A stretch of DNA of 64,000 nt from Chlorobium sp. (GTDB taxonomy: Bacteria; Bacteroidota; Chlorobiia; Chlorobiales; Chlorobiaceae), in contig SZXW01000010.1 in assembly GCA_005862285.1 (NCBI GenBank), positions 248,001 to 312,000 of the forward strand, given 5' to 3'. Positions 9,824 through 18,085 of this stretch are shown here, in pieces (positions within the stretch are counted from its first letter, which is position 1; every line of letters starts with the position of its first letter). The notes below the pieces were generated by a model. It was not told where the DNA came from, did no database searches, and saw only the letters and a program-made list of their open reading frames with translations. The translations under genes and the position numbers were made by a program.

Positions 9824-10789
9824 ATGAAGAAACCAGTTATAAGAAAACTCCCCCTCATTCCTCTCTCGATCATATCCGGAGTGCTGCTTCTTTCGCTCGT
9901 CATATCCTGGATGCTGCTGTCCCAGCATGCGATCAACACTACCCGGAATCTTGTGAACCTCAACATGCTTCACATCGCAAGTGAAATCAGACAGAACGAC
10001 CAGACACTCTATACCCTCAGGCTCGAATCGGATGCGCAGTCCATTGCCAAAGCCCATGCCTTCGCGTTCATGATCCAGCAGAACCCTGCCATTATACACG
10101 ATGAACAGAAACTGGAAGAAATCCGCAAGCTCCTCGATGTCGATGAACTTCACGTCAGTGACAAGAACGGCATTCTTGTCGGAAGCACCATTCACAGTTA
10201 TATCGGTTACAAATACGCTTCCGATCCGCAATCCAAACCGTTCCTGCTTGCTATCTACTACAAGGATTTCAAACTTGCCCAGAAACCGATGCCGAAGGGT
10301 ATTGAAAAGGGAGAAATGTTTCAGTACACCGGTGTAGCCCGTCTTGACGAACCCGGTATCGTGCAGATCGGTTACAAACCGGAAAGGCTTTACCGGGCCC
10401 TTGCCGCCGCAGATATCGGAAAAGTCGCCAATGGCTACAGAATAAGACAGACGGGAACAATCATCGTCACTGATCTTGACGGCAAGGTACTGAGCAGTAC
10501 AGACGGCGGCAACATAGGAAAAAACGTAACTGCTTTCGGGTTTTCAGACAAGGCATTCAGAGGTTACGAAGGATCGTTCTTTGAAAACATTGGCGGCAAA
10601 AAATCACTTTTCATCTACAGGATCTATGACGATTACATGGTTATCGGTTCTCTGGGTATCGATGAGATCTATCAGCGCAGAAATCAGTCCATGCTGGTCC
10701 AGATTATTTCGAGCATCTTCGTATTCGTACTGATGGCCTTTTTTCTTTCGAGAAATGACAAATCCGGAACAGGAAACACTGCCATTTGA
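9824..10789 (+). CDS. Cache-type membrane sensor protein lacking an output domain
   Basis: A 321-residue protein with an N-terminal transmembrane helix (about 13-33, LSIISGVLLLSLVISWMLL), a large extracytoplasmic region and a second helix near 290-312 (MLVQIISSIFVFVLMAFFL), ending 9 residues later. The soluble part resembles double-Cache/PAS-like sensors: one half contains VDELHVSDKNGILVGST, the second GTIIVTDLDGKVLSSTDGGNIG. Cache proteins normally end in HAMP, kinase, cyclase or phosphatase modules; none remains here. It is the last gene of the RiPP export run, so it may sense the exported product or membrane state. It could also be the truncated sensory half of a larger regulator, because the DNA just after it looks broken. 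Confidence 0.75.
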   Translation: MKKPVIRKLPLIPLSIISGVLLLSLVISWMLLSQHAINTTRNLVNLNMLHIASEIRQNDQTLYTLRLESDAQSIAKAHAFAFMIQQNPAIIHDEQKLEEIRKLLDVDELHVSDKNGILVGSTIHSYIGYKYASDPQSKPFLLAIYYKDFKLAQKPMPKGIEKGEMFQYTGVARLDEPGIVQIGYKPERLYRALAAADIGKVANGYRIRQTGTIIVTDLDGKVLSSTDGGNIGKNVTAFGFSDKAFRGYEGSFFENIGGKKSLFIYRIYDDYMVIGSLGIDEIYQRRNQSMLVQIISSIFVFVLMAFFLSRNDKSGTGNTAI

Positions 10790-10912
10790 GCATTACGGAT
10801 TCCCCCTTCAATCCGGCCCTGAAACGGAAACCTTATTGCGAAACTGTTGTGACATGGTTATCGGACTGGACGGCGGCAGCGTCATGGATGCAGTGAAGGT
10901 AATAAAAAAGGT
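10755..10912 (+). pseudogene. Chimeric remnant with iron-alcohol-dehydrogenase NAD motif
   Basis: A reading frame starting inside the end of the Cache gene contains DMVIGLDGGSVMDAVKVIKK (about 10851-10910). This closely resembles the NAD-binding signature GGGSxxDxAK of group III iron-containing alcohol dehydrogenases, with one Gly replaced by Asp. The sequence before and after has no such similarity, and the frame runs on into the antisense of the methyltransferase gene. I read it as a fragment of a dehydrogenase gene joined to the start of a lost gene that once followed the Cache protein. A complete member of the same family lies at 43686-44834. Confidence 0.4.
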
Positions 10913-10945
10913 CTTCATACCGGTATTTTCCATACATCGAAGCAT

Positions 10946-11698
10946 TTATTCCACGATTCCCGCCCTCAGGTTCAGAGGCCATGAAACGGTTTTGACTTCC
11001 TTCGGGTTTCCCCAGGCCTGCCTGAGTTCCGCATCCATCATCGCAAGAATATCGATACCGGTCTTGGAGCGCATCTGACCGATTGCCGACCAGGTTGACA
11101 GGTAACCGAGAAAACGATCCAGCTCCCAGTTCGTTTTCATCCTGAATTCCGGAACGGCTATCTCCCTCAAAGGAAAAGAGAGGGAACGGTAACCGTCATC
11201 GACATGCCTGCGTTCACGAGGCCAGTATGGGGCAAGAATATCGCAATAGAGATGCAGCAGCAGTTCATCGACATTTTCATCAACCGTCACGAGCCCGTAA
11301 GAAATTGCAGCAAATACAGCATCCTGCGTTGCTACACGCCTGATTTCCGGATAGAAGCGGCCGATGTCGAACCAGTGCAGCGACTGGGCAGCAACGATGA
11401 GATCAACGCTGTTGCCATAAAGTCCCGTTTCTTCAGCCGCCGATACTTTATAGGTCACTTTTGCATCCCTGACGGCACTTGCTATCTGTGATTTGCTCGG
11501 ATCGACGGCGTATACTCTTTTAAAATGCGCTGCCAATCCGATCGAAGCCTGACCCGTACCGCAACCGCAATCGAGAGCAACATCGTGCTTCGGAGCAATC
11601 CCGGCAAGCCATTTGAAGAGCTCCCGGGGATAAACCGGCCTGAATTCCCTGTACGATTGCGATACATTGGAAAAGTAATCCTTGTATGAACGTTTCAT
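10946..11698 (-). CDS. Class I SAM-dependent methyltransferase
   Basis: A 250-residue methyltransferase from the ATG at 11698 (MKRSYKDYFSNVS); upstream ATGs at 11815, 11725 and 11710 would add residues without family similarity. The SAM-binding motif I is ALDCGCGTGQASI; the post-I acidic residue sits in VYAVDPSKSQI and motif IV region in DLIVAAQSLHWFD. The AQSLHWFD motif is typical of the trans-aconitate methyltransferase-like / Crg1-like group, whose substrates are varied small molecules. It stands alone on the minus strand, convergent with the RiPP operon, so a role in peptide methylation is possible but has no direct support. Confidence 0.85.
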   Translation of the reverse strand: MKRSYKDYFSNVSQSYREFRPVYPRELFKWLAGIAPKHDVALDCGCGTGQASIGLAAHFKRVYAVDPSKSQIASAVRDAKVTYKVSAAEETGLYGNSVDLIVAAQSLHWFDIGRFYPEIRRVATQDAVFAAISYGLVTVDENVDELLLHLYCDILAPYWPRERRHVDDGYRSLSFPLREIAVPEFRMKTNWELDRFLGYLSTWSAIGQMRSKTGIDILAMMDAELRQAWGNPKEVKTVSWPLNLRAGIVE

Positions 11699-11919
11699 AT
11701 CGACATCCATGCCGAAAGTATTCATGATTGTAATGATATGATTATAAACAAACTGCTGAACATGCTTCCGGCTTTTATCAATCAGGCGATCAAAGGTATC
11801 AGTCCGGCTTGGCACATATTGTCATTCCGGGACCGAAGCAGTCGAACAAAGGATCCATAACCCTTTTTTATGTCGCCTGAAAGGAGCTTCGGGTTGTCCG
11901 GTCGAGTTGTTCGAAAGTG

Positions 11920-12048
11920 TCAATATTCGATCCGGACCGGTTCTTTTTGTTTTTCCGGTGTTCGAAGCAATACGATCAGACCGCATCCGAACAGCATAAA
12001 GATTGTTGACACCAATGTTATCAGGGCATTTTTCATATTCATGTTCAT
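11920..12048 (-). CDS. Small single-span membrane protein (42 aa)
   Basis: A short frame reading MNMNMKNALITLVSTIFM and continuing through a hydrophobic segment (FMLFGCGLIVLL) into a charged tail (RTPEKQKEPVRIEY). It is preceded by a strong ribosome site (gaaggagagg) 5 bases before the ATG, which is the main evidence that it is real. It lies about 130 bases downstream of the universal stress protein gene on the same strand and could be cotranscribed. No family is recognised. A one-helix protein of this size might be a regulatory subunit or a stress-induced membrane peptide, but that is a guess. Confidence 0.5.
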   Translation of the reverse strand: MNMNMKNALITLVSTIFMLFGCGLIVLLRTPEKQKEPVRIEY

Positions 12049-12177
12049 CCTCTCCTTCTATCCACGGTTTTGATTTTCTCACTCCAGACTGCATGTCGAT
12101 GCATCGTTACTCACTCCTTTTGTATTCTGCAAGGAAAAAAAATGATATGCACATTCATCTGACGGTCACTTCCCGTC

Positions 12178-12684
12178 CTAAAACCAGAACATGTCCTCCG
12201 TCCGGCTCTCTTCCGGCTGTCCGTCCGTTTCATCATTGGCTGCAGCTTCCTCATGAAGCGTCTTTATGAGCAGAACAGGACAATCAGCATTCCGCAGCAC
12301 TGTTTCCGCGGTACTGCCCATAAGCAGATAGGGTATGCCGGTCTCGCCATGGGAACCTATCGCTATCGTATCGGCCTTGCTGCTTTTCGCAAATGCAATG
12401 ATGGCATCGGCAGGCGAATTATAGCCGTCGAGCCCCTGAATATCGAGATGATAATTACAGTCAAAGCTGTTCAGTATTTGTATATATCTCGAAAAAAGCC
12501 TGTACAGATTTTTCTTCCCTGAATCATCGCAATCCGCCGGATTACGGTTACAAACGTAAACAAGCTGCAAGTCGGCATCTTTTGAATAATACCGGCCGAT
12601 ATGCTTCAGGGTCATCTCGGATGGACCTGAAAAATCGACGGGACAAAGGATGATTTTCCTCACTTGTGAATCTTTCTTTTCCAT
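12178..12684 (-). CDS. Universal stress protein (UspA family)
   Basis: A 168-residue single-domain Usp. It begins with the typical strand IILCPVDFSGPSE (D in the ATP pocket) and carries the ATP-binding signature GSHGETG followed nine residues later by GS (near residues 117-133), then the closing strand CPVLLIK. Because the G-2X-G-9X-G(S/T) motif is intact it is probably of the ATP-binding type. The last 25 residues are an acidic, low-complexity tail (EEAAANDETDGQPEE) beyond the normal domain. Usp proteins are cytoplasmic and induced by growth arrest or redox stress. The small membrane-protein gene lies downstream. Confidence 0.9.
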   Translation of the reverse strand: MEKKDSQVRKIILCPVDFSGPSEMTLKHIGRYYSKDADLQLVYVCNRNPADCDDSGKKNLYRLFSRYIQILNSFDCNYHLDIQGLDGYNSPADAIIAFAKSSKADTIAIGSHGETGIPYLLMGSTAETVLRNADCPVLLIKTLHEEAAANDETDGQPEESRTEDMFWF

Positions 12685-13000
12685 AACAGAAGAGATTTTT
12701 AATTGTTATTGATCCAGTATATCACCTGCTGCATGTCTCAAGGCAAATGCATCGCATCTCCCAAGCGTAATAAAGAGAGTCGATACGGATGGAGAATCTG
12801 CTGAACAAGCTGTTCCGAAAAAAAGAAAAACCTGGAACAGAAGCCGAATGATGGAAAAATGTCCTGATTTCATACAGTCTCTGTTTGACATCCATATCTC
12901 AAAAATCATGCCATAACACAAAAGAATTCAAAAATAGCTATAACAGTCAGCTTTAAAACCATTTAACGAACCGCAAACAATGCATGTTGTGATTAATATT
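12685..13000. other. Intergenic stretch between usp and the sigma54 activator
   Basis: About 320 bases without a convincing gene. A minus-strand frame covers 12706-12921 but has no family similarity, no ribosome site and an odd composition. A short plus-strand frame near 12790 (MENLLNKLFRKKEKPGTEAE) is only 20 codons. The right end becomes AT-rich and leads into the tandem palindromes. Confidence 0.5.
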
Positions 13001-13047
13001 TCTGAATATTCAGATATTTCTGTACTATTATCTTCTGAATAATCAGA
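13001..13047. promoter_or_regulatory. Two tandem palindromic operators before the sigma54 activator
   Basis: The perfect 14-base palindrome tctgaatattcaga (13001-13014) is followed by a near-perfect copy tctgaataatcaga (13034-13047). Their centres are 33 bases apart, close to three helical turns, and the second ends 9 bases before the ATG at 13056. Paired sites on one helix face suggest cooperative binding by a dimeric regulator. Position over the probable promoter and start region suggests repression, perhaps autoregulation by the downstream protein. Confidence 0.6.
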
Positions 13048-13055
13048 ATTCTATC

Positions 13056-15167
13056 ATGCAGAAATACAAGCTGTCAGAATCGCGCCAGCTGCTGAAATAT
13101 ATCAGCGATGCCATAGGAACCATCCGGGATCCGGGAGAGCTCTTCAGAACCGTTATCAACCGGCTGCGCCTGATGTTCTATTTCGATTCCGCAGCAATCA
13201 TCACCCTGAACACGGAAGGAAGGAACCTCGAAATCTTTTTCGACACTTCGAGGATCGAACTTCCTCAATGGCTGCAGGATCAGAAAGAGCTTATCGCTGA
13301 AGCACTTATTGAAAACAATCTCGAGAATCAGGAGGTTCAGGCGCTGAGCATGGAAAATCCTCCTTACGGGGCAAGTGAAAACAGCCGCAGGGTCCTGCAG
13401 GTTTTCCAGGAACACGGAATACGTCAGATCATTCTTTCACCTTTGAGACCTGGAGGAAGACTTATCGGTTTTCTGACGTTCATTTCAAGAGACCGGAGGG
13501 AATGGACACAGACAAGAAAAGACCTGCTTTCGGATATTTCCCTCCCGATTGCCATGTCCGTCAGCTATGCGCTCGCCTATGAGGAACTGAGGCTGAAGGA
13601 AGTCGAAACATCCCTGCAGCTTGCAATAAACAACCTCCTTCTGACCATCAAGGACAGGCACAGCATGATGCTGGCCGTCTGCGAACAGATTGCAAAGCTT
13701 TTTTCGTACACCTTCATGGCAATCCGGGTGATCGGCCATAACGGAACATATCTTGTATCCGACAACTACAAGTGCGATTCAGGCAGCCGTTTCATGCACT
13801 TTTCACCTCTCGAATATCTCGATACCGAGTTTGAAAGCAAGTATTTCGGCGTGGAAGGTTATGAACTGATTTCGAAATCCGGTATGTACTCTTCTGACCA
13901 GTTCGACAACCTGTCGAAAGAGTATAAAATCATCGAACTGGTAAAGGAAAGGTACCGGATCTGTTCCCTGATCTCGATACCGCTCTGGAATCATTACGGC
14001 AGCAAGGCCGGGTTGTTCCTCGCGGCAACAGACCGGGCGTTCGATCCGGAGGATATGGAAACAATCAAGCTCATCGTGCCCCAGCTCTCCCTTGCGCTGC
14101 AGAACTGCCTGGCGTTCGAAGAGATCGATTCACTTCGCAGGAAACTCGAAGGCGAAAAAACATACCTGATCGAAGAAATCCGGGCAACGCACAATTTTGA
14201 AGAGATCATCGGCAACAGCGAAGCGCTCGTATCCGTCCTGCAGAAAGTCCGGCTTGTCGCCCCGACCGATGCTACCGTTCTCATGCAGAGCGAAACAGGA
14301 ACAGGCAAGGAGCTCATTGCCCGGGCTATCCATAACCTTTCACCAAGGAAAGACAGGGTCCTTGTCAAAGTGAATTGCGCCGCTCTGCCGGCATCGCTCA
14401 TCGAATCAGAACTGTTCGGCCATGAAAAAGGAAGTTTTACCGGGGCTGTAGATCGCAGGATCGGCAAATTCGAACTCGCGGACGGCGGGACCATTTTTCT
14501 CGATGAAATCGGCGAATTGCCGCTCGAAATGCAGGCAAAACTGCTGAGAGTTCTGCAGGAACGGGAACTTGAACGTATCGGCGGGCGTAAGGAAATACCG
14601 GTCAACGTCAGGGTAATCGCAGCGACAAACAGAAAACTCGAAACAGAAGTTGCCGAGGGACGGTTCCGCGAAGACCTTTTTTTCAGGCTCAATGTCTTTC
14701 CCCTGTTCCTTCCCCCGCTGAGGGAAAGGCGCAGCGACATTCCCCTGCTCGCCATCCATTTTGCCGGGAAATATGCACGTGAGTTCGGACGCCCGATGCC
14801 TTCGATCCGGGAATCGGACATGAGGGAACTTTGCTCAAGGCAGTGGAAGGGAAATATCAGGGAGCTGGCTCATTGCATCGAACAGGCCGTGATCATGTCG
14901 GAAGGAGAGACTCTCGACTTTTCCGGCATCCTGACCTCGAAAGCTCCGGCCAGGGAGATGCACTCCGCTCAGGGCAGACTGATAACGCTGCCGGAACTCG
15001 AGAAGGAACAGAAACAGAAAGAGCTTGAGATCATTCTTGCTGCGCTCGACCAGTCCAAAGGAAGGGTAAGCGGTAAAAGAGGAGCAGCCGAAATACTCGA
15101 TATCAACCCGAAAACGCTCTTTTCGCGTATCGATGCGCTCGGAATAAAAAAACACTACCTTCCATAA
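13056..15167 (+). CDS. GAF-domain sigma54-dependent transcriptional activator (FhlA/NifA-like architecture)
   Basis: A 703-residue enhancer-binding protein. The first 370 residues hold two GAF-like sensory domains. The AAA+ domain has the motif SETGTGKE near 410, the sigma54 contact loop GSFTGA at about 459-464, Walker B TIFLDEIGE and the arginine-finger region RFREDLFFRLNVFP. The C-terminus has a Fis-type HTH with GAAEILDINPKTLFSRIDALGI. The architecture is that of FhlA and NifA, which sense formate or redox/2-oxoglutarate; the ligand here is not known. No receiver domain is present, so control is by ligand. It could be the activator of the sigma54-driven nif operon 7 kb away, but this is inference. 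No ribosome site is visible before the ATG. Confidence 0.92.
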   Translation: MQKYKLSESRQLLKYISDAIGTIRDPGELFRTVINRLRLMFYFDSAAIITLNTEGRNLEIFFDTSRIELPQWLQDQKELIAEALIENNLENQEVQALSMENPPYGASENSRRVLQVFQEHGIRQIILSPLRPGGRLIGFLTFISRDRREWTQTRKDLLSDISLPIAMSVSYALAYEELRLKEVETSLQLAINNLLLTIKDRHSMMLAVCEQIAKLFSYTFMAIRVIGHNGTYLVSDNYKCDSGSRFMHFSPLEYLDTEFESKYFGVEGYELISKSGMYSSDQFDNLSKEYKIIELVKERYRICSLISIPLWNHYGSKAGLFLAATDRAFDPEDMETIKLIVPQLSLALQNCLAFEEIDSLRRKLEGEKTYLIEEIRATHNFEEIIGNSEALVSVLQKVRLVAPTDATVLMQSETGTGKELIARAIHNLSPRKDRVLVKVNCAALPASLIESELFGHEKGSFTGAVDRRIGKFELADGGTIFLDEIGELPLEMQAKLLRVLQERELERIGGRKEIPVNVRVIAATNRKLETEVAEGRFREDLFFRLNVFPLFLPPLRERRSDIPLLAIHFAGKYAREFGRPMPSIRESDMRELCSRQWKGNIRELAHCIEQAVIMSEGETLDFSGILTSKAPAREMHSAQGRLITLPELEKEQKQKELEIILAALDQSKGRVSGKRGAAEILDINPKTLFSRIDALGIKKHYLP

Positions 15168-15390
15168 ATCTGTTCATCTCTGCTTCCGGCAGCATCGATA
15201 GCAATAGCCTTTTTTTGCTAAATTGATTCCGTTGCTCTGATGAGCGTACAGCTATTGAAGTATCAGCGGCAAATCTGTGCAGATGGACCTGCAGGGAGAT
15301 GATATAACAGCACAACCCCCAATCACCCGGGTGTATCTGAAAAAAGAAACCAGGGATACAATCAGTCAACATTTTAACAGGAGCCGGATT

Positions 15391-15846
15391 ATGTTCAAGG
15401 AATTCAAAGAGTTTGCCATGAAAGGCAACGTGATCGACATGGCCGTCGGCATCATTATCGGCGGTGCTTTCGGATCGGTTGTGAACACGCTGGTTTCCCA
15501 GGTCATGATGCCTCCCCTTGGAGCACTGATCGGAGGAATAGATTTTTCGAACCTCTATATCCTTCTGCGGGATGGAACGAAGGCAGCAGGCCCGTACTCA
15601 TCTCTGGCCGATGCCCATGCCGCCGGTGCGGTAACGATCGGCTACGGGCTTTTCCTCAATTCCCTCATCAGCTTCCTGATCATGGCTTTCGCCGTTTTCC
15701 TTCTTGTCAAAGGGATCAATACGCTGCGAAGGGAAAAACCGGCACCTCCGCCCTCTCCGACAACCAGAGAGTGCCCCTACTGCTTTACCGCCGTGCCGCT
15801 CAAAGCCACCCGCTGCCCGGCATGCACATCGGAAATCGGGAAGTAA
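15391..15846 (+). CDS. mscL: Large-conductance mechanosensitive channel with C-terminal zinc-ribbon-like tail
   Basis: A 151-residue MscL from the ATG at 15391, preceded by the ribosome site aggag (15379-15383). The N-terminus [27 protein letters not shown] contains the amphipathic S1 helix and TM1 pore helix with its Gly/Ala packing. TM2 is around residues 85-110. The channel releases osmolytes on hypo-osmotic shock. The C-terminus differs from the E. coli type: a Pro-rich linker ends in [18 protein letters not shown], two CxxC pairs spaced like a zinc ribbon. Such tails occur in a subset of bacterial MscL proteins. Confidence 0.95.
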   Translation: MFKEFKEFAMKGNVIDMAVGIIIGGAFGSVVNTLVSQVMMPPLGALIGGIDFSNLYILLRDGTKAAGPYSSLADAHAAGAVTIGYGLFLNSLISFLIMAFAVFLLVKGINTLRREKPAPPPSPTTRECPYCFTAVPLKATRCPACTSEIGK

Positions 15847-16059
15847 TTTTTGTATTGCGGCTCAATTCCTGTTTGATGCAGAATCAGAACATGTGACAAA
15901 TGCCGGAGTACAAACTCATCATCTGACCTTTTTCAAGGTAGATAAAATACCATGTTTACGGGATTTCATATCCGGAACCCAAAAGTGATCTTCAGGTTAA
16001 TGCCTGGTGAACGTGAAAATCCATCTGGCAACCCGGAATGCGTTTCTTAAAACAGGAAG

Positions 16060-16521
16060 ATGCTGATCTTGTCACATACACTGACCAAAAAAGCGCTCAG
16101 AAAAGCAATTATCCACTCAGAGTTACTGACTCAAGGTTTACTGCTGATTGTCTGGTTACTCTTTACTGTCAACGCCTTCGCAGCCTCCGGAGAAGTCAAC
16201 GGGCTGAATCTTGCAAGCGTCAAAGAGATCTATGACAGCAAATCAGCCTGTTTTGTCGACGCACGTTCAGAGTATTCATATTATCAATCTCACATCAAAG
16301 GTGCCCGTTCTCTTTCGGACAGCAGGTTTGAGGAACAGTTTCCCGAATTCAGGCAAAAAATATCGACAGAGACCCCCATCGTAGTCTACTGCATCAGCCC
16401 CAGATGCAGCAAAGCCGAACATGTAGCTGAAAAACTGAAAAAAAACGGGTACCGGGACGTCAGAGTCTTCACCGGAGGTTTACTTGAATGGTCTGCTGCC
16501 GGCTACCCTCTTGAACAATGA
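16060..16521 (+). CDS. Exported rhodanese-domain protein
   Basis: A 153-residue protein with an N-terminal hydrophobic segment (about 24-42, LLLIVWLLFTVNAFAA) that looks like a signal peptide or anchor. A single rhodanese domain follows: FVDARSEYSYYQSHIKGARS, then the active-site loop VVYCISPRCSKAEHVA, where the catalytic Cys begins CISPRC, then VFTGGLLEWSAAGYP. Periplasmic rhodaneses carry sulfane sulfur; green sulfur bacteria oxidise sulfide and thiosulfate there, so a role in sulfur handling is reasonable but unproven. The DoxX-like gene follows after 55 bases and may be cotranscribed. Confidence 0.88.
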   Translation: MLILSHTLTKKALRKAIIHSELLTQGLLLIVWLLFTVNAFAASGEVNGLNLASVKEIYDSKSACFVDARSEYSYYQSHIKGARSLSDSRFEEQFPEFRQKISTETPIVVYCISPRCSKAEHVAEKLKKNGYRDVRVFTGGLLEWSAAGYPLEQ

Positions 16522-16576
16522 TCCTCAGCATCCATTCATTCCTTGAGGTCATATTTCCAGCCAATCTCAAACAGAT

Positions 16577-17056
16577 ATGTCACTTCTGACTGGATTGCAC
16601 ATTCCCTCTCCGGTGCTGACAACACTCAGGATTGTGATGGGTATGATCTTTATCGCATCAGGCTTTGAGAAAATCATCGATCTGAAATTTTTCGAACTGA
16701 TCATTGCTGAATATCAGATCGTTCCGCCAGCCCTCATCCCTGCCGCCGCCCTCTCACTATCCCTGATTGAACTGTTATGCGGTATTATGCTTGTCATGAA
16801 TCTTTTCTCCCGAAGCAATGCGTTTGTACTGTCAATCATTACAGCGCTTTTCATTGCCGGGATGGTAAACAACCTCACAAGGGATATCGAACACGAATGC
16901 GGCTGTTTTGAATTCCTGGGCCAATGGTTTGGACTGAAAGAGGAAATCGGCATCGGGGCTATCATAAGAGACCTCGTTTTCTTCATGCTGTTACTGCTGG
17001 TCGGACTTGCCGGCTCAGACAGGATACCCTGGAAGAAACCGGTTGAACCGGCCTGA
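16577..17056 (+). CDS. DoxX/MauE-like membrane protein
   Basis: A 159-residue protein with four predicted membrane helices. It begins with VLTTLRIVMGMIFIASGFEKI, the usual first helix of the DoxX/MauE family, followed by IPAAALSLSLIELLCGIMLVM. A loop contains HECGCFEF, a conserved Cys pair seen in MauE-like proteins, which take part in thiol-disulfide reactions during maturation. Its pairing with an exported rhodanese suggests transfer of electrons or sulfur across the membrane. The exact partner is unknown. A dispersed repeat begins at its stop codon. Confidence 0.8.
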   Translation: MSLLTGLHIPSPVLTTLRIVMGMIFIASGFEKIIDLKFFELIIAEYQIVPPALIPAAALSLSLIELLCGIMLVMNLFSRSNAFVLSIITALFIAGMVNNLTRDIEHECGCFEFLGQWFGLKEEIGIGAIIRDLVFFMLLLLVGLAGSDRIPWKKPVEPA

Positions 17057-17139
17057 TCAACTACCCCTCGGCATGCTACGGGGTATGAATTCATCTTGCA
17101 TTGCTACTTTCACGAAGCAGAGCTTCGGGGAATCTACCC
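17056..17139. repeat. Dispersed two-hairpin repeat, copy A
   Basis: Two hairpins in a row. The first is taccc-c closed by ggggta, flanked by atcaacta and tgaattcat. The second is the perfect cgaagc-aga-gcttcg, followed by gggaat and accc. The same arrangement, spacing and flanks recur at 53669-53752. Both copies sit directly after the stop of a plus-strand gene and in the same orientation. The element carries no coding capacity. Confidence 0.75.
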
Positions 17140-17258
17140 GAAGAGATTCAAGGAATTGACAATATCAGACTGGCTTTATACAAAGGCCGGTGCCTGTCTG
17201 AATCCAAAGAAAACTTCCCCCCTCGAATAACCTGTGAAAACCAGACTGAGTAATGCAT

Positions 17259-17918
17259 TCAGATATAATATTCAATTGAATCTATCAATCCTGACTTGAC
17301 GGCAACCGCTATCAGTTGTTTTTGATCTGTAACACCAAGCTTTCGAAATACTTTTTTCAGTTGCCTATCGACAGCGGCAGATGTTGTTTTTTTCTTAATG
17401 GCTATCTCATTGAGCGATACCTCCCTGGAAAGCGCTTGTATCAGATCAATTTCCGAAGACGTCAGTAAAAGGGACTCGACAGTATGCTGCTTGTCCGTTT
17501 TCAGCAGCAGGTCAAGCAATTCGGGTGAATAATGTTTTTTCTCTTTCAGCGCAGCCTTGACAGCCCGAAGTATTTCATCCCGATCATCTGACTTCATGGC
17601 AATGTTGCTGATGCCTGCACCGTCAAGCTCTTTCAACCGGGATTTGCTGACCGAGCCCGTCAAAACAAGAACAGCGGTTTCAGGATGAGATCGTTTCAAG
17701 GCTGTCAATTCTTTAGTTGAGCCGTTAAAGAAATTGGTATGATCGGTGATGACCAGTGAAACAGTTTTTTTCTGAAGCAGATCTTCCAGCGTTTCCCGGC
17801 TTTGCGCCACAAACACCCTGTATCCTGCCGATGTCAGCATTGCTTTCAAAGCAACGGTAATCAGAAACTGGATATCGGCAATAACCAGAACTTCCTTATA
17901 TGTTTTTCTTTTCCTCAT
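17259..17918 (-). CDS. Orphan NarL/FixJ-type response regulator
   Basis: A 219-residue protein with an N-terminal receiver-like domain and a C-terminal LuxR-type HTH. In the receiver, the likely phospho-acceptor Asp is in LVITDHTNF; T (VLVLTGS) and K (IAMKSDD) positions are present, but the first acidic pair is reduced to one Asp (VLVIADIQF), so phosphorylation may be weak. The HTH region (about 150-212) reads LTSSEIDLIQALSREVSL and ends in RKLGVTDQKQLIAVAVKSG. The usual LTxRE signature is altered to LTSSE. No kinase gene is adjacent, so its partner is elsewhere or it acts without phosphorylation. Confidence 0.85.
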   Translation of the reverse strand: MRKRKTYKEVLVIADIQFLITVALKAMLTSAGYRVFVAQSRETLEDLLQKKTVSLVITDHTNFFNGSTKELTALKRSHPETAVLVLTGSVSKSRLKELDGAGISNIAMKSDDRDEILRAVKAALKEKKHYSPELLDLLLKTDKQHTVESLLLTSSEIDLIQALSREVSLNEIAIKKKTTSAAVDRQLKKVFRKLGVTDQKQLIAVAVKSGLIDSIEYYI

Positions 17919-18085
17919 TATCGCAAATCATCACTGCTTTGTAACACTCACATACCTACAATAATCATCTTTACGACAGCGTCTCCGGGCATCATGCGCT
18001 CCGGCCTTTTGATCACTCGATTTCAATATCTCCCATGATTTACTCCCCAGGTCTGATAAGCATGTGCAGGATCATAGAGCCAGTC

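Noticed and set aside
10755-11078. Whole frame as a 107-residue gene
   Set aside because: Its second half is antisense to the methyltransferase gene; only the short ADH-like motif deserves mention, as a remnant.
12706-12921. Minus-strand frame upstream of usp
   Set aside because: No ribosome site, no family, and unusual residue mix; it covers likely promoter DNA.
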